Shown piece by piece: positions 17,366-27,637 of a stretch of DNA of 64,000 nucleotides. A program made the translations under genes and the position numbers. The stretch is taken from the NCBI GenBank assembly GCA_020048055.1, contig JAIFNA010000003.1, positions 1 to 64,000 on the forward strand, written 5' to 3'. Origin of the DNA: Arcobacter sp. (GTDB taxonomy: Bacteria > Campylobacterota > Campylobacteria > Campylobacterales > Arcobacteraceae). Position 1 is the stretch's first letter, and each line of letters begins with the position of its first letter. The notes beneath the pieces were generated by a model. The model was not told the DNA's origin. It was given only the letters and a program-made list of their open reading frames with translations, and searched no databases.

Positions 17366-20073
17366 TATTTGAGCTCACCCCAGTTTGCACCAATATTTGT
17401 ACTTACATTAAGTGGAACACCCAAAGTATAAATATTTTCCATAATAGTTTTTATTTCACTAGCAACATCAACACAAATGTCCTCTTTAATCTCAAAAATT
17501 AACTCATCGTGAATTTGTAGAAGCATCTTGACATTTGGGTTGTTTTTATATTTTGTATAAATCTCAACCATTGAAAGTTTTATTAAATCTGCTGCACTTC
17601 CTTGAAATACTGCATTTACAGCCTCTCTTAAATATGAAGCCCTAAGCATAGGTGTTGCATTTTTAAAATCAAATTTTCTTTTTCTTCCAAGTAAAGTTTT
17701 AACATAGCCATCTTCAAGTGCTTTGTTTTCAACACTATTTAAAAAGTTTTTAATATCTGTAAAACTAAGAAAATATCTATCAATATACCCTTTTGCTTCT
17801 TTTGCACTTATCCCTAAAGTATCACCTAATTTTTTTGCACCCATTCCATAAAGCAAACCAAAATTGATAGATTTTGCAATATTTCTTTTATTTGCCGCTT
17901 CCTCCTCACCAAAAATATGGATAGCAGTTCGCAAGTGAATATCTGCCCCATCTCTAAAAGCTTCACAAAGAGCTTTATCTTTACTAAAATGAGCCAGAAG
18001 CCTAAGTTCAATCTGAGAATAATCGACACTTAGAAGTTTGAATCCATCTTTTGAAATAAATGCTTTTCTAATACCCCTTCCAGCTTCACTTTTAACTGGG
18101 ATATTTTGTAGGTTTGGATTTTTACTGCTTAATCTTCCAGTAGCTGTTCCTGTTTGCAAAAATGAGGTATGGACACGATTATCATCACTCATTTTTCCAA
18201 GTTCCAAAAGTGGCTCAATATAGGTACTTTGAAGCTTAAAAGCTTCTCTATAATCTAACAATTTTTCAACCACAATATGTGTACCCCTAAGCCCTTCCAA
18301 AACCTGTTCGTTTGTACTAAAGCCTGTTTGTGTTTTTTTCCCTGTTGGGAGTTTTAAGTGTGTAAAAAGAACCTCACCAAGTTGTTTTGGTGAATTTATA
18401 TTAAATGTCATACCACTTTGTTCATAAATCTCATTTGTTAAACCATCAAGGTAGATTTTATTTTGTTGTTTCAGTTTTAACAATAAATCGATATCAACTT
18501 TAATACCAAGTTCTTGCATATAACTTAAAACTTTGATAAATGGAAACTCCAAACTCTCCCCAAGAGCTAAAATCTCCCTATCATTTTGAAATTCTTCTAA
18601 AAGTTTATAAAACAACATATTACAAATATAAGCATCTTCGGCGGCATATTTACAAGCCTCCTCAAGTTCAACATTTGAAAAATCTTCCCCTTTTTTAACC
18701 ACATCTTTAAAAGCGATCATCTCATGTGAAAAATATTTTAATGCTAATTTATCGAGCCCAACAGGTTTATCACTCTCGAATAACCACGACATTATCATCG
18801 TATCTGCAAAACAATCAAGTTCAATCCCAAAATTGTTTTTAATAATCTCAAAGTCATACTTAAAATTATGGACAATAAGTTTATGTTTTTGCAAAACCAA
18901 AATCGCGTTTTTAGCTACATCATGAGAAATTTGCTCCCCAACACCTAGATAAAAATGGGCAATTGGAACATAATATGAAGATTTTTTATCATAACAAAAT
19001 GAGAATCCAACAATCCTTTCATTTAAACTATCAAGGCCTGTGGTTTCAGTATCAAAAGCAACAATCGTATCTTTTGGGATATTATTTACAATATCTAAAA
19101 GTTTTTTTGGATCATCTAGTAAAATATATTTAATATTTGTATCAACTTTTAATAAGACTTCATTTTTTTCAACATAACCCTCAGGGATAACTGTTTTATA
19201 ACTTGTCCCGTCTTTATGAACTTTTGCAATGATATTATGCATATCATAGCCCCTTAAAATATCAGCAACTTTCAAAATTGGATTCTCTTTTGGCAAAGTC
19301 ATCTCACATAAAAGAAGTGAAAACTCATCAAATGAGATACAATTTTTATCCAAAGTAACAAGTTTTTTACTGATAAATGCCATCTCTTTATTTTCTAAAA
19401 GGAGAGATTTCCATCTTGGTTTTTCAACCTTATCAATATTTTCATAAATATTTTCAATAGAATTAAACTCACTAATCAAACTAGTTGCAGTTTTAGCGCC
19501 AACACCCTTAACGCCAGGGACATTGTCAGCGCTATCTCCAAGTAAAGATTGATAATCTATAAATTGTTCAGGATTTACGCCATATTTTAAAAAACAATCA
19601 TCTTTTTTTATAGTTTTTCGGTTTATCGGATCAAACATAAAAGTTGTCTCATCGATAAGTTGATACAAATCTTTATCATGACTTACAATTCGCACCAAAA
19701 TATTATTTTTTTTAGCATCCTCGCAAAGTGAAGCGATAATATCATCAGCCTCATAGCCAACTTTTGAAGCAACTGTAAAACCCATTTTTTCTATCAAATC
19801 AATAACAATCGGAAGTTGAATTTTTAAATCTTCAGGGGCTTCTGGACGATGAGATTTATATTCACTGTATATCTCTTTTCTAAAACTATCACCTTTGCTA
19901 TCGAGGGCAAAAATTAGATAGTCTGTCCCAAAATCTTTTCCGATTCCGGCTACAAAATTCATAAATCCTGTAATCATACCTGTTGGAACTCCACTTTTTG
20001 ATTTAAGTGGTGGCAGTGCAAAATAGCTTCTAAATAAAAATCCAAATGTGTCTATAATAGTGAGTGTTTTCAA
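17365..20073 (-). CDS. polA: DNA polymerase I
   Basis: 902 aa, full length with all three domains. The 5'-nuclease occupies about residues 1-290 (LTIIDTFGFLFRSYFALPP, GYEADDIIASL, LLGDSADNVPGVKGVGAKTA read as GDSADNVPGVKG). The 3'-exonuclease begins near 340 with an intact DTETTGL. The polymerase domain has DYSQIELRLLAHFS, NIAKSINFGLLYGMG and the catalytic IHDELIFE. It acts in Okazaki fragment processing and repair. It heads a minus-strand run of at least six genes and is divergent from the PAS kinase at 20225. Confidence 0.98.
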   Translation of the reverse strand: MKTLTIIDTFGFLFRSYFALPPLKSKSGVPTGMITGFMNFVAGIGKDFGTDYLIFALDSKGDSFRKEIYSEYKSHRPEAPEDLKIQLPIVIDLIEKMGFTVASKVGYEADDIIASLCEDAKKNNILVRIVSHDKDLYQLIDETTFMFDPINRKTIKKDDCFLKYGVNPEQFIDYQSLLGDSADNVPGVKGVGAKTATSLISEFNSIENIYENIDKVEKPRWKSLLLENKEMAFISKKLVTLDKNCISFDEFSLLLCEMTLPKENPILKVADILRGYDMHNIIAKVHKDGTSYKTVIPEGYVEKNEVLLKVDTNIKYILLDDPKKLLDIVNNIPKDTIVAFDTETTGLDSLNERIVGFSFCYDKKSSYYVPIAHFYLGVGEQISHDVAKNAILVLQKHKLIVHNFKYDFEIIKNNFGIELDCFADTMIMSWLFESDKPVGLDKLALKYFSHEMIAFKDVVKKGEDFSNVELEEACKYAAEDAYICNMLFYKLLEEFQNDREILALGESLEFPFIKVLSYMQELGIKVDIDLLLKLKQQNKIYLDGLTNEIYEQSGMTFNINSPKQLGEVLFTHLKLPTGKKTQTGFSTNEQVLEGLRGTHIVVEKLLDYREAFKLQSTYIEPLLELGKMSDDNRVHTSFLQTGTATGRLSSKNPNLQNIPVKSEAGRGIRKAFISKDGFKLLSVDYSQIELRLLAHFSKDKALCEAFRDGADIHLRTAIHIFGEEEAANKRNIAKSINFGLLYGMGAKKLGDTLGISAKEAKGYIDRYFLSFTDIKNFLNSVENKALEDGYVKTLLGRKRKFDFKNATPMLRASYLREAVNAVFQGSAADLIKLSMVEIYTKYKNNPNVKMLLQIHDELIFEIKEDICVDVASEIKTIMENIYTLGVPLNVSTNIGANWGELK

Positions 20074-20224
20074 GGTTTTCCTTATCTTTTTTGATGCTTT
20101 ATATGTTTACTTTAAGTTTGATAATATCATTTATTGTTTTAGATGGTGCTTATCGTTTGGCTTTTAGATTTTTAGTTTCATTATGTTAAAATAAATGATA
20201 ATTCAATTTTTATAAAGGTAACAA

Positions 20225-21682
20225 GTGCCAAACAGTGTAGACAATCTTGAGATAATTAAAAATCAAAATACTTTACTTAAAGAGATGCTTAATGGCTCTT
20301 GGAATGCTATTGGAATTATTGACCTTCAATCCAACTTTAAATACATAAATAAAGCTTTTTCACCTGTTTTTGGCTACACAAATATCGAACTTTTAAAGAT
20401 AAGTCTATACGAACTTGTGCTACCAAAATTTAAAGAATCATTTTTAAATTTATTAAAAGAAAATCAAGCAAACGAATACAATAATCGCTTAACAATAGGT
20501 TGCTTACGAAAAGATAATCAGATGGTTTATCTTGATATCATCATAAAACTTATGAATAATAAAAAGATGTTTGTAATCAATGCATTAGACATAACAGAAG
20601 ATGTAACTGAACAAAAACTAATAAATCAATTTATAATACAATTTCACACAGATGCGAATGGAAATATCTTAAAAGCAAGCGATGCTTTTTATAAACTACT
20701 TGGATACACCTACGATAAATTAGTTTTTTTAAATTATAAAGAACTAATAAGTACAGAAACGCCAAATGATGTTATTCAATCAATAAATTCTTCAATAACA
20801 AAAGGTACACATTGGGATGGAAATCTTGTACTAAAAAAATCAGATGGTGGTTTATTTTTTGTTTATTTAGCATCAAAACCTACAAAAAATAAATATGGGG
20901 ATATTGTTGGTCACAGTGCCTTAATGATGGATATGACAAGTGAAATTAACCTAGAAAAAAATCAAAATATTTTGCAAGAAAAGCTTGTTGATGAAGAGGA
21001 AAAACTAGAAATTATGGCTGAGACTATGAGGACTGTGGCTCATGAGTGGAGACAACCTTTAAATATTATCTCTCTTGAAGCGCAAGGATTGGCTTTTGAG
21101 ATTGATTTTAGTGATGAGATTGATAAAGAGCAAATCAAACACAAACTTGAAAACATTTCGCTTAGTACACAAAAATTGTCAAATATTATAAATAGTTTCC
21201 AAGAAGTAACAGAGCTAAAAGGGAGTAAGAAAAAAAGACACATTAAAGATATTTTACTTGATGCAATTCAAATTGCAAATCTTTATGATTTAGAGTATTT
21301 GCAAGAGGAACATCTTGATACAAAAAGCTTTAGGACATACCCAAAAGAGTTAGCTTCAGCACTTTCTAGTATATTAATAAATGCTAAAGAGCAAATTCTT
21401 AAAAATGATATAAGAGAGATAAAAATAAAAACTTACGAATCATTAGGCAATATAGTATGTGAAATTTCAAATAATGGCGGAAACATACCAGATGAAATTT
21501 TTGAAAAAATATTTACCCCATACTTTAGTACAAAAATTGTAAAAAATGGAGTTGGGCTTAGTTTGTATACTTGCAAAATAATAATAGAACTCCATCTAAA
21601 AGGGAAAATACTAGTTAAAAACCTTGAAAATGGATGGGTTAAATTTACAATCTCATTACCAATAGGAGCTTTAGAAGAATGA
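20225..21682 (+). CDS. Cytosolic PAS-PAS sensor histidine kinase
   Basis: 485 aa from a GTG preceded by AAAGG. Two PAS domains occupy about residues 10-125 and 135-255. The H-box is AHEWRQPLN near residue 272, the HEWRQPL subtype common in Campylobacterota. The ATPase domain has SSILINAKEQI and FTPYFSTKIVKNGVGLSLY. No membrane helix, so it senses a cytoplasmic signal. It overlaps kdsB by 4 bp. No cognate regulator is adjacent; the REC-PAS-GGDEF gene two genes on is a candidate. Confidence 0.92.
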   Translation: MPNSVDNLEIIKNQNTLLKEMLNGSWNAIGIIDLQSNFKYINKAFSPVFGYTNIELLKISLYELVLPKFKESFLNLLKENQANEYNNRLTIGCLRKDNQMVYLDIIIKLMNNKKMFVINALDITEDVTEQKLINQFIIQFHTDANGNILKASDAFYKLLGYTYDKLVFLNYKELISTETPNDVIQSINSSITKGTHWDGNLVLKKSDGGLFFVYLASKPTKNKYGDIVGHSALMMDMTSEINLEKNQNILQEKLVDEEEKLEIMAETMRTVAHEWRQPLNIISLEAQGLAFEIDFSDEIDKEQIKHKLENISLSTQKLSNIINSFQEVTELKGSKKKRHIKDILLDAIQIANLYDLEYLQEEHLDTKSFRTYPKELASALSSILINAKEQILKNDIREIKIKTYESLGNIVCEISNNGGNIPDEIFEKIFTPYFSTKIVKNGVGLSLYTCKIIIELHLKGKILVKNLENGWVKFTISLPIGALEE

Positions 21683-22401
21683 TAATAATACCAGCGAGAT
21701 TAAAAAGTAGCAGATTCCCTCAAAAAATATTAGCAGACATTTTAGGGCTTCCCATGGTTATACGAACAGCAAAAAGAGTTGAAGGACTTGACAAAGTTGT
21801 AATTGCAACAGATTCACAAGAAGTCATAGACTTAGCCAAAAAGCATAACATTATGGCAATTTTGACAAGCGAAAATCACAATAGTGGAACAGATAGAATC
21901 AATGAAGCATCAAATATTTTGGGTTTACACGATGATGATATAATAATCAATGTTCAAGCTGATGAACCATTTATAGAACCAGAAGTTGTCAAAGCAGTCA
22001 TCGATAGAGTTAAGCAATCACAAGATGATTTTACAATGGCCAGCGCATACAAAGAGATCAATAGTAGCTTAGCAGATGACCCTAATCATGTAAAAGTTGT
22101 TGTTGATGGGAATGGAGATGCGATATATTTTTCAAGAAGTAAAATCCCATACAACAGAGACCATTATGTTGATTTGCAATATCTTGGACATCTTGGAATT
22201 TATGGATTTAAGAAAAAAAGCTTAAATCAGTTTTGTTCTTTTTCTTCTTCAAACTTAGAAAATATTGAGAAATTAGAGCAACTTAGAGCAATATCATGTG
22301 GTAAAAAAATCTCAATGGTGAAAGTATCTTCAGAGAGCTTTGGTATAGATACTCAAGAGGATTTAAACAATGCTCTACTTATATTTGGACAAAAGGAATA
22401 A
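21679..22401 (+). CDS. kdsB: 3-deoxy-manno-octulosonate cytidylyltransferase
   Basis: 240 aa. KdsB activates Kdo as CMP-Kdo for lipopolysaccharide core assembly. The nucleotidyltransferase signatures are MIIIPARLKSSRFPQKIL, VVIATDSQEV, SGTDRINEA, INVQADEPFIEP and YFSRSKIPYNRD. Usual length. It overlaps the kinase gene before it by 4 bp. Confidence 0.97.
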   Translation: MIIIPARLKSSRFPQKILADILGLPMVIRTAKRVEGLDKVVIATDSQEVIDLAKKHNIMAILTSENHNSGTDRINEASNILGLHDDDIIINVQADEPFIEPEVVKAVIDRVKQSQDDFTMASAYKEINSSLADDPNHVKVVVDGNGDAIYFSRSKIPYNRDHYVDLQYLGHLGIYGFKKKSLNQFCSFSSSNLENIEKLEQLRAISCGKKISMVKVSSESFGIDTQEDLNNALLIFGQKE

Positions 22402-22402
22402 A

Positions 22403-23728
22403 ATGAAATCAAACGAATTAAATATACTCAAAACAATTAAACTTCTATATGTTGAAGATGAACTAGATATTCAAACTATTACTGCTGATGTATTAAGAAG
22501 CGTTTGTGGCGAAGTCGTTTGTGCAAATGATGGCGTAGAAGCGATAGCAATGTTTGAAGCACATGGTGATTTTGACATTTTGGTAACAGATTTAAATATG
22601 CCCAAAATGGATGGAATTACCCTAATTGGAAAACTACGAGCATTTGACCAATCATTTCCAGTTATCATAACAACAGCTCATACTGAGATTAATTTTCTAC
22701 ATGACGCAATAAATCTAGGAGTAAACGGTTACACACTAAAACCAATTGATTTAAAAAAATTAATATCTGCGATTGCCAAAGCTGTTGAATCAAGAATATT
22801 GCGTAAAGAACTTGAGATATTTAATGGTGAACTTATGTCAAAAGTAAAAGAACAAACTTTTGAACTAAATTCAATTTTGGATTCTCAAGATAGTTTAATT
22901 GCAGTTTCCAGTGGTAAAAAGATTACAGTAATGAATCAAAGATTTTTAGATTTTCTAGGGATAAATTCAATCGATGAATTAGATGATGACATATCTTCTG
23001 TGTGTGATTTATTTATTGAAGAAGATGGGTATTATTTCAAAAATACTTCAAAGGGTGAATGTTGTTTTTCACAAACGAACCGTCCAACAAATACAGATCT
23101 TTTTGTCAAAATGAAAAATAACCACGGAGTTATTACTGTATTTAAACTAAACATTAACACGTATGATTTCAATGGTGTACATTTTATAATGTCGCTTACT
23201 GATATTACAATCTTAAAAGAGCAATCTGATTTGCTTCAATACCAAGCAAACCATGATGCTCTAACTGGACTAGTTAATCGTCAATATTTAACCAACATAC
23301 TACAAACTGAAATAAGTCGAGCTTCAAGATATGAGCATAATTTCATAATAGCAATGTTTGACATAGATTATTTTAAAACAATCAATGATACTTATGGACA
23401 TGATATCGGTGATGAAGTTTTACAAAACCTCTCAAATTTAGTAAAAAAATATTTAAGGGACACTGACATATTGGCACGATGGGGTGGGGAAGAATTTATG
23501 GTGCTATTAACAGAAACAGACGTAGAAAGTGGATTTGAAAAAATCAACAATCTTAAAGAATTAATTTCAAATGCTCAACTATCTCCAAGTGTAGAAACAA
23601 AAATTACTGTTAGTTTTGGGGTCACACTTTTTAAAGCTGGTGATACCAAGAATGATATTACAAAAAGAGTTGATATTGCACTTTATGAAGCTAAAAATGG
23701 TGGACGAAACAAAGTTGTATTAAAATAA
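22403..23728 (+). CDS. Response regulator with PAS and GGDEF domains (diguanylate cyclase)
   Basis: 441 aa from the ATG at 22403, preceded by AAAGGA; an upstream in-frame ATG at 22370 lies inside kdsB. Receiver domain at about 1-125 with LYVEDE, phospho-Asp in LVTDLNMPKMDG and Lys in TLKPID. A PAS-like segment follows, then a GGDEF domain with DIDYFKTINDTYGHDIGD and GGEEF. The RxxD inhibitory site (RDTD) sits five residues before GGEEF. All catalytic residues are intact, so it should make c-di-GMP on phosphorylation, probably downstream of the PAS kinase at 20225. Confidence 0.93.
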   Translation: MKSNELNILKTIKLLYVEDELDIQTITADVLRSVCGEVVCANDGVEAIAMFEAHGDFDILVTDLNMPKMDGITLIGKLRAFDQSFPVIITTAHTEINFLHDAINLGVNGYTLKPIDLKKLISAIAKAVESRILRKELEIFNGELMSKVKEQTFELNSILDSQDSLIAVSSGKKITVMNQRFLDFLGINSIDELDDDISSVCDLFIEEDGYYFKNTSKGECCFSQTNRPTNTDLFVKMKNNHGVITVFKLNINTYDFNGVHFIMSLTDITILKEQSDLLQYQANHDALTGLVNRQYLTNILQTEISRASRYEHNFIIAMFDIDYFKTINDTYGHDIGDEVLQNLSNLVKKYLRDTDILARWGGEEFMVLLTETDVESGFEKINNLKELISNAQLSPSVETKITVSFGVTLFKAGDTKNDITKRVDIALYEAKNGGRNKVVLK

Positions 23729-23731
23729 CAT

Positions 23732-23754
23732 CATAGACTCATCTAAAGTCTGTG
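23732..23754. terminator. Weak hairpin between convergent GGDEF and bioV genes
   Basis: CATAGACT / AGTCTGTG, eight pairs with one G-U wobble and a 7-nt loop, in the 14-bp gap and overlapping the bioV stop. No T tract follows on either strand. Confidence 0.35.
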
Positions 23755-24264
23755 ATTTGCCTCTTTTATAAAGTAAACATCACCAAATTGACGGAAAAAT
23801 TCTAAAGCTTCTTGTGGATTAATTATCTTATCACGCCCACCTAAATATGTCTCAATGATAATTCCTTTATTTACAATCGACTCCATTTTTACCTGACTCC
23901 ACTCATAATAAAGCAAATTTTCCAACTCATTAAAGGCTCCAAGTTTAAAATATTTTTCTTTATCATCTTCACTAAAACCACAATTTTTTATAAAATTGTC
24001 ACTATATAAATTTTCATCTTTTGTAAAAAACATCAACTGCATTCTTTTAAATTTTTCATCTTTATCATTAAAATAAGCAGGTGAAAAAAGTTGGATTTTA
24101 TCAATTCGCTTTTTATATTCAACTGTGTCATAAACTCCATTTATGATATTTTCAACCAAATTTATAGCTCCATAACTAAAACCACTACAAGTGACATCAT
24201 TAATAATTCGATACTCTTTAAATATCTCCTCTTCATTTTGTAAAGAAAAACCACTAAAAAACAA
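23743..24264 (-). CDS. bioV: BioV-like pimeloyl-ACP methyl ester esterase
   Basis: 173-aa alpha/beta hydrolase from a TTG start; an in-frame stop directly upstream rules out a longer form. A likely catalytic triad is visible: Ser in GFSYGA (~31), Asp in GGRDKI and His in NHRL near the C-terminus. The N-terminal FFSGFSL and overall size match the short BioV esterase known from Helicobacter, which releases pimeloyl-ACP for biotin synthesis. It overlaps the FtsH-like gene by 11 bp. Function rests on family resemblance recalled from memory. Confidence 0.75.
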   Translation of the reverse strand: MFFSGFSLQNEEEIFKEYRIINDVTCSGFSYGAINLVENIINGVYDTVEYKKRIDKIQLFSPAYFNDKDEKFKRMQLMFFTKDENLYSDNFIKNCGFSEDDKEKYFKLGAFNELENLLYYEWSQVKMESIVNKGIIIETYLGGRDKIINPQEALEFFRQFGDVYFIKEANHRL

Positions 24265-25765
24265 TCACTTCATCCTTAATCATAATATCTCGCAGTCTCA
24301 AAATCTCATAGGTTTGTGTTTCAAATTTTGCCCTTAAATCATTTTTTACACTGTCTAAAATCTCTTTAGCACCACTCCCCATATCGTATTTTAAAACCAT
24401 ATCATTTGCAATTTCTTTCGCACATTGAAGTTCATTTGGAAAAACTACATATTTTTCATTTTTAATAGTTTCTATACCAACACTACCAGCTAAATAATTT
24501 TGAATCCTTTCCATTAACTCATTTTTACTAGGATACTCACAAATCTCATCACTTATCCCATCATCAAAAAGGGAAACATTTTTTTGCATCACAAATGCTT
24601 TACAGGCTTGGTAAGTTGCAAGTATATCTTTTTGGGTATCACTCAAAATATTTATCTGTTTTTTCCCAAATTGCACTTTTTGTTTTGCAATGCTTATATC
24701 ATCTTCGCTAAGTGAAATATTGTTTGTTTTAATCATATTTAAAAGCGCCTCATTTATAAGCGTTGCAAGTGCTGCACTACTAAATCCACTTGTATCATTT
24801 GCTAACTTATTAATATCAAAATTGATTTTTTTATTTTTTGTATAAAGTTGTAAAATTTTTATCCTATCGTTTAGTGATGGTAAAGATAAAAATACTCTCC
24901 TATCAAATCTGCCAGCTCTTAAAAGTGCCTCATCAAGAACCTCAATTTTGTTTGTTGCAGCTATTACGATAACACCATTTTCCCCATCAAAGCCATCCAT
25001 TTGCGTAAGGAGTTCATTTAGTGTTGCTTCCCTCTCGTCATTGCTCCCACCATTTCTACTTTTTCCAACAGCATCAATCTCATCAATAAAAATAATAGAA
25101 GGTGCCATACTTTTAGCTTTTAAAAACAACTCTTTTACCCTTTTGGCACCCATTCCAACATAAATATGTACAAAACTAGCGCCACTTTGGTAAAAAAATG
25201 GAACATCTGCTTCACCTGCAACTGCTCTCGCTATAAGTGTTTTCCCAACACCTGGGGGACCTACTAAAAGGACACCTTTTGGTAATGTTGCTCCATAAAA
25301 AGTATATTTTTTTGGATTGTGTAAAAAGTCAACTATCTCTTCAAGCTCCTCTTTTATCGACTCAATACCTGCAATATCACTAAATTTCATACTAGAAACA
25401 ATTGGCTCGATTTGAGAATTTAATTCACTTGAAACTTCATTATTTTTACTATACTCATTGTTCTCTTTAGCTTTTTCCATCTCATCTTGAAATTTATTAG
25501 CAGGTATCATCGCCCTTACTTTCTCTTTGTATTTGTTTAGATAAAAAGACAAAATCATAAGAAAAAATAAAAATCCAATCCCTATTATATAACTTCCATT
25601 CAACATAACAGAATCGCTTTTAATTAAAGTATAAATAAAAAGTCCAATTAAAACCGAGGCACTTATCATCATAAATCTAAGATTTTTTTCATTTTCTGTT
25701 AGTTTGTTGTTATCTTTATTTTTTTCGTTTTTTCGTTTTTGTAAATCTTTTAAATATTGAAACAT
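24254..25765 (-). CDS. FtsH-like membrane AAA+ ATPase lacking the protease motif
   Basis: 503 aa against about 640 for FtsH. Two N-terminal membrane helices (about 29-49 and 52-75) are followed by an intact AAA+ module: GPPGVGKT, the pore loop [17 protein letters not shown] (FVHIYVG), [17 protein letters not shown] and [13 protein letters not shown]. In the M41 region, where FtsH has HEAGH, this protein has TYQACKAFV, so the zinc ligands are lost. It probably acts as an unfoldase or membrane chaperone. A short FtsH-like paralog is also known in Helicobacter. Its end overlaps bioV. Confidence 0.9.
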   Translation of the reverse strand: MFQYLKDLQKRKNEKNKDNNKLTENEKNLRFMMISASVLIGLFIYTLIKSDSVMLNGSYIIGIGFLFFLMILSFYLNKYKEKVRAMIPANKFQDEMEKAKENNEYSKNNEVSSELNSQIEPIVSSMKFSDIAGIESIKEELEEIVDFLHNPKKYTFYGATLPKGVLLVGPPGVGKTLIARAVAGEADVPFFYQSGASFVHIYVGMGAKRVKELFLKAKSMAPSIIFIDEIDAVGKSRNGGSNDEREATLNELLTQMDGFDGENGVIVIAATNKIEVLDEALLRAGRFDRRVFLSLPSLNDRIKILQLYTKNKKINFDINKLANDTSGFSSAALATLINEALLNMIKTNNISLSEDDISIAKQKVQFGKKQINILSDTQKDILATYQACKAFVMQKNVSLFDDGISDEICEYPSKNELMERIQNYLAGSVGIETIKNEKYVVFPNELQCAKEIANDMVLKYDMGSGAKEILDSVKNDLRAKFETQTYEILRLRDIMIKDEVIVF

Positions 25766-25895
25766 AAATTTCCTCTTTGATTTTTGATTTTTGATTTTAA
25801 CTAAAAACTATATATACCATCATTAAGATTATTTGATGGTGGAGTAATAAGTGGTATTTGGATAAAATCAAATATAAAAATCAAAAGGATACAAA

Positions 25896-26696
25896 ATGTT
25901 ACTTGGTGTAAATATTGACCATATCGCTGTTTTAAGGGAAGCTAGAAAAATAAACGACCCTAATCCAATTGACGCTATTTCTATTTGCAAACTTTCAGGT
26001 GCAAACCAAATAACTATCCACCTAAGGGAAGATAGACGACATATCCACGATGAAGACGCTAAAAATATTATCAATCTCTCACAACTTCCTGTAAATCTTG
26101 AATGCAGTATAAACAATGATATAATCGACATAGTCTGCTCACTTTTACCACATCGAGTAACTTTGGTTCCTGAAAATAGAGCTGAAGTTACAACTGAAGG
26201 TGGACTTGATGTGGAAAATAATTTTGAGCAAATTAAAACTGTTGTAAAAAAATTACAAGACAATGGAATTGAGGTTTCACTTTTTATAGACCCAGATACC
26301 AAAATGATTGAGCTTTCTCATAAACTTGGAGTTGAATGGATTGAGCTTCATACAGGAACTTTTGCCAATATCTATGCGATGCTTTACAGTGGACTTAATA
26401 AAACTCACCATTCAATAAAAGAGCTGGAATTACCTAGAGAAAAACTATCAAAAAAGTTACAAAAATCGATAAAAGAGATAAATCAAAGTGCTACAACTGC
26501 GCATAAACTTGGAATAAGAGTAGCTGCTGGGCATGGACTAAACTATCAAAATGTAGTACTTATCTCAAAAATAAAAGAGATTTGTGAACTAAATATAGGA
26601 CAAAGCATCATTGCGAGAAGTGTGTTTACTGGGCTAAAAGATGCTATTTTGGAGATGAAAAGTCTCATAAAAAATAAAAAGACGCTCAATGACTAG
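25896..26696 (+). CDS. pdxJ: Pyridoxine 5'-phosphate synthase
   Basis: 266 aa. PdxJ condenses 1-deoxyxylulose 5-phosphate with 3-amino-2-oxopropyl phosphate to form pyridoxine 5'-phosphate. Signatures: LLGVNIDHIAVLREARK, ITIHLREDRRHIHDEDA (HLREDRRHI), TLVPENR, VSLFIDPD, GIRVAAGHGLNYQN. It overlaps pdxA by 8 bp, so the two consecutive enzymes of the DXP-dependent vitamin B6 pathway are coupled. Confidence 0.97.
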   Translation: MLLGVNIDHIAVLREARKINDPNPIDAISICKLSGANQITIHLREDRRHIHDEDAKNIINLSQLPVNLECSINNDIIDIVCSLLPHRVTLVPENRAEVTTEGGLDVENNFEQIKTVVKKLQDNGIEVSLFIDPDTKMIELSHKLGVEWIELHTGTFANIYAMLYSGLNKTHHSIKELELPREKLSKKLQKSIKEINQSATTAHKLGIRVAAGHGLNYQNVVLISKIKEICELNIGQSIIARSVFTGLKDAILEMKSLIKNKKTLND

Positions 26697-27618
26697 CTTA
26701 ACTGATGCCAAAAAAACAATTGCAATATCTGTTGGTGATATAAATGGGATTGGGATTGAACTTGTTTTAAAAAATCACAATGAAGTTGCAAAACTTTGCA
26801 ATCCAATATATTGTATAAACGACGAACTTCTAACACAAGCTAGTAAACTTTTAGAACTTGAAATTCCAACCAATTTTAAAACTTATCCAACATACAAAAA
26901 TTTCAAAATTAAAGCTGGGGAAGTAACGGAAAAATCTGGTTTTTTTAGTTATTTATCATTTCTTGATGCAATAAATTTGGCAACTGATGGAAAGGTTGAT
27001 GGGATATGCACCCTTCCAATAAACAAAAAAGCTTGGCAAAAAGCTGGAGTACACTATGTTGGACACACAGATATGCTTCGTGATATTTTTAAAAAAGATG
27101 CAATTATGATGCTTGGTTGTACAGAGATGTTTGTTGCACTATATACTGAACATATTCCACTAAAAGATGTACCAAAAGAGATTGAAGCAAAAAAACTTTA
27201 CTCATTTTTTAAAAATTTTTACACTTTTGAAAATCCAAAAAAAGTAGCAGTGCTTGGATTAAATCCCCATGCTGGAGATGATGGTGTTTTAGGAGATGAA
27301 GAGAAAGAGATAATAAAAGCTATACAAAAAATCAATAAAACACTCGGGAGTGAAATATTTCAAGGACCATTTGTACCTGATACAATTTTTACACCAAATT
27401 CAAGAAAAAATTTTAATTATTTTATAGCGATGTATCATGATCAAGGATTGGCTCCACTAAAAGCCTTACACTTTGAAGAGGGGATAAACGTAACCTTAGG
27501 ATTACCAATTAAAAGAACATCTGTCGATCACGGTACTGCCTTTGATAAAGCATACAAAAAAAACAATAACTTATCAAATTTAAGCTATTTGAATGCAATT
27601 AAAAAATTAGTGGAGTAA
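26689..27618 (+). CDS. pdxA: 4-hydroxythreonine-4-phosphate dehydrogenase
   Basis: 309 aa. PdxA oxidises 4-phosphohydroxy-threonine, giving the PdxJ substrate. Metal-binding and substrate motifs include SVGDINGIG, THTDMLRDI-like VGHTDMLRD, LGLNPHAGDDG, GPFVPDTIF and MYHDQGLAPLK, ending in TSVDHGTAFD. Usual length is about 310-330 aa. Translationally coupled to pdxJ. Confidence 0.97.
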   Translation: MTSLTDAKKTIAISVGDINGIGIELVLKNHNEVAKLCNPIYCINDELLTQASKLLELEIPTNFKTYPTYKNFKIKAGEVTEKSGFFSYLSFLDAINLATDGKVDGICTLPINKKAWQKAGVHYVGHTDMLRDIFKKDAIMMLGCTEMFVALYTEHIPLKDVPKEIEAKKLYSFFKNFYTFENPKKVAVLGLNPHAGDDGVLGDEEKEIIKAIQKINKTLGSEIFQGPFVPDTIFTPNSRKNFNYFIAMYHDQGLAPLKALHFEEGINVTLGLPIKRTSVDHGTAFDKAYKKNNNLSNLSYLNAIKKLVE

Positions 27619-27630
27619 AGTTTTACTCCA
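27611..27630 (-). terminator. Hairpin at pdxA end, terminator of the REC-PAS gene
   Basis: TGGAGTAAA / TTTACTCCA, a 9-bp stem with minimal spacer. In minus-strand transcripts it is followed by CTAATTTTTT, as expected of an intrinsic terminator. The plus-strand side is A-rich, so it should act less well for pdxA, whose stop codon lies inside the stem. Confidence 0.65.
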
Positions 27631-27637
27631 AAAAAAC

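Noticed and set aside
25868-26302. 144-codon open frame on the minus strand
   Set aside because: It lies wholly opposite pdxJ, an unmistakable enzyme gene, and its Ser/Phe-rich translation has no family pattern.
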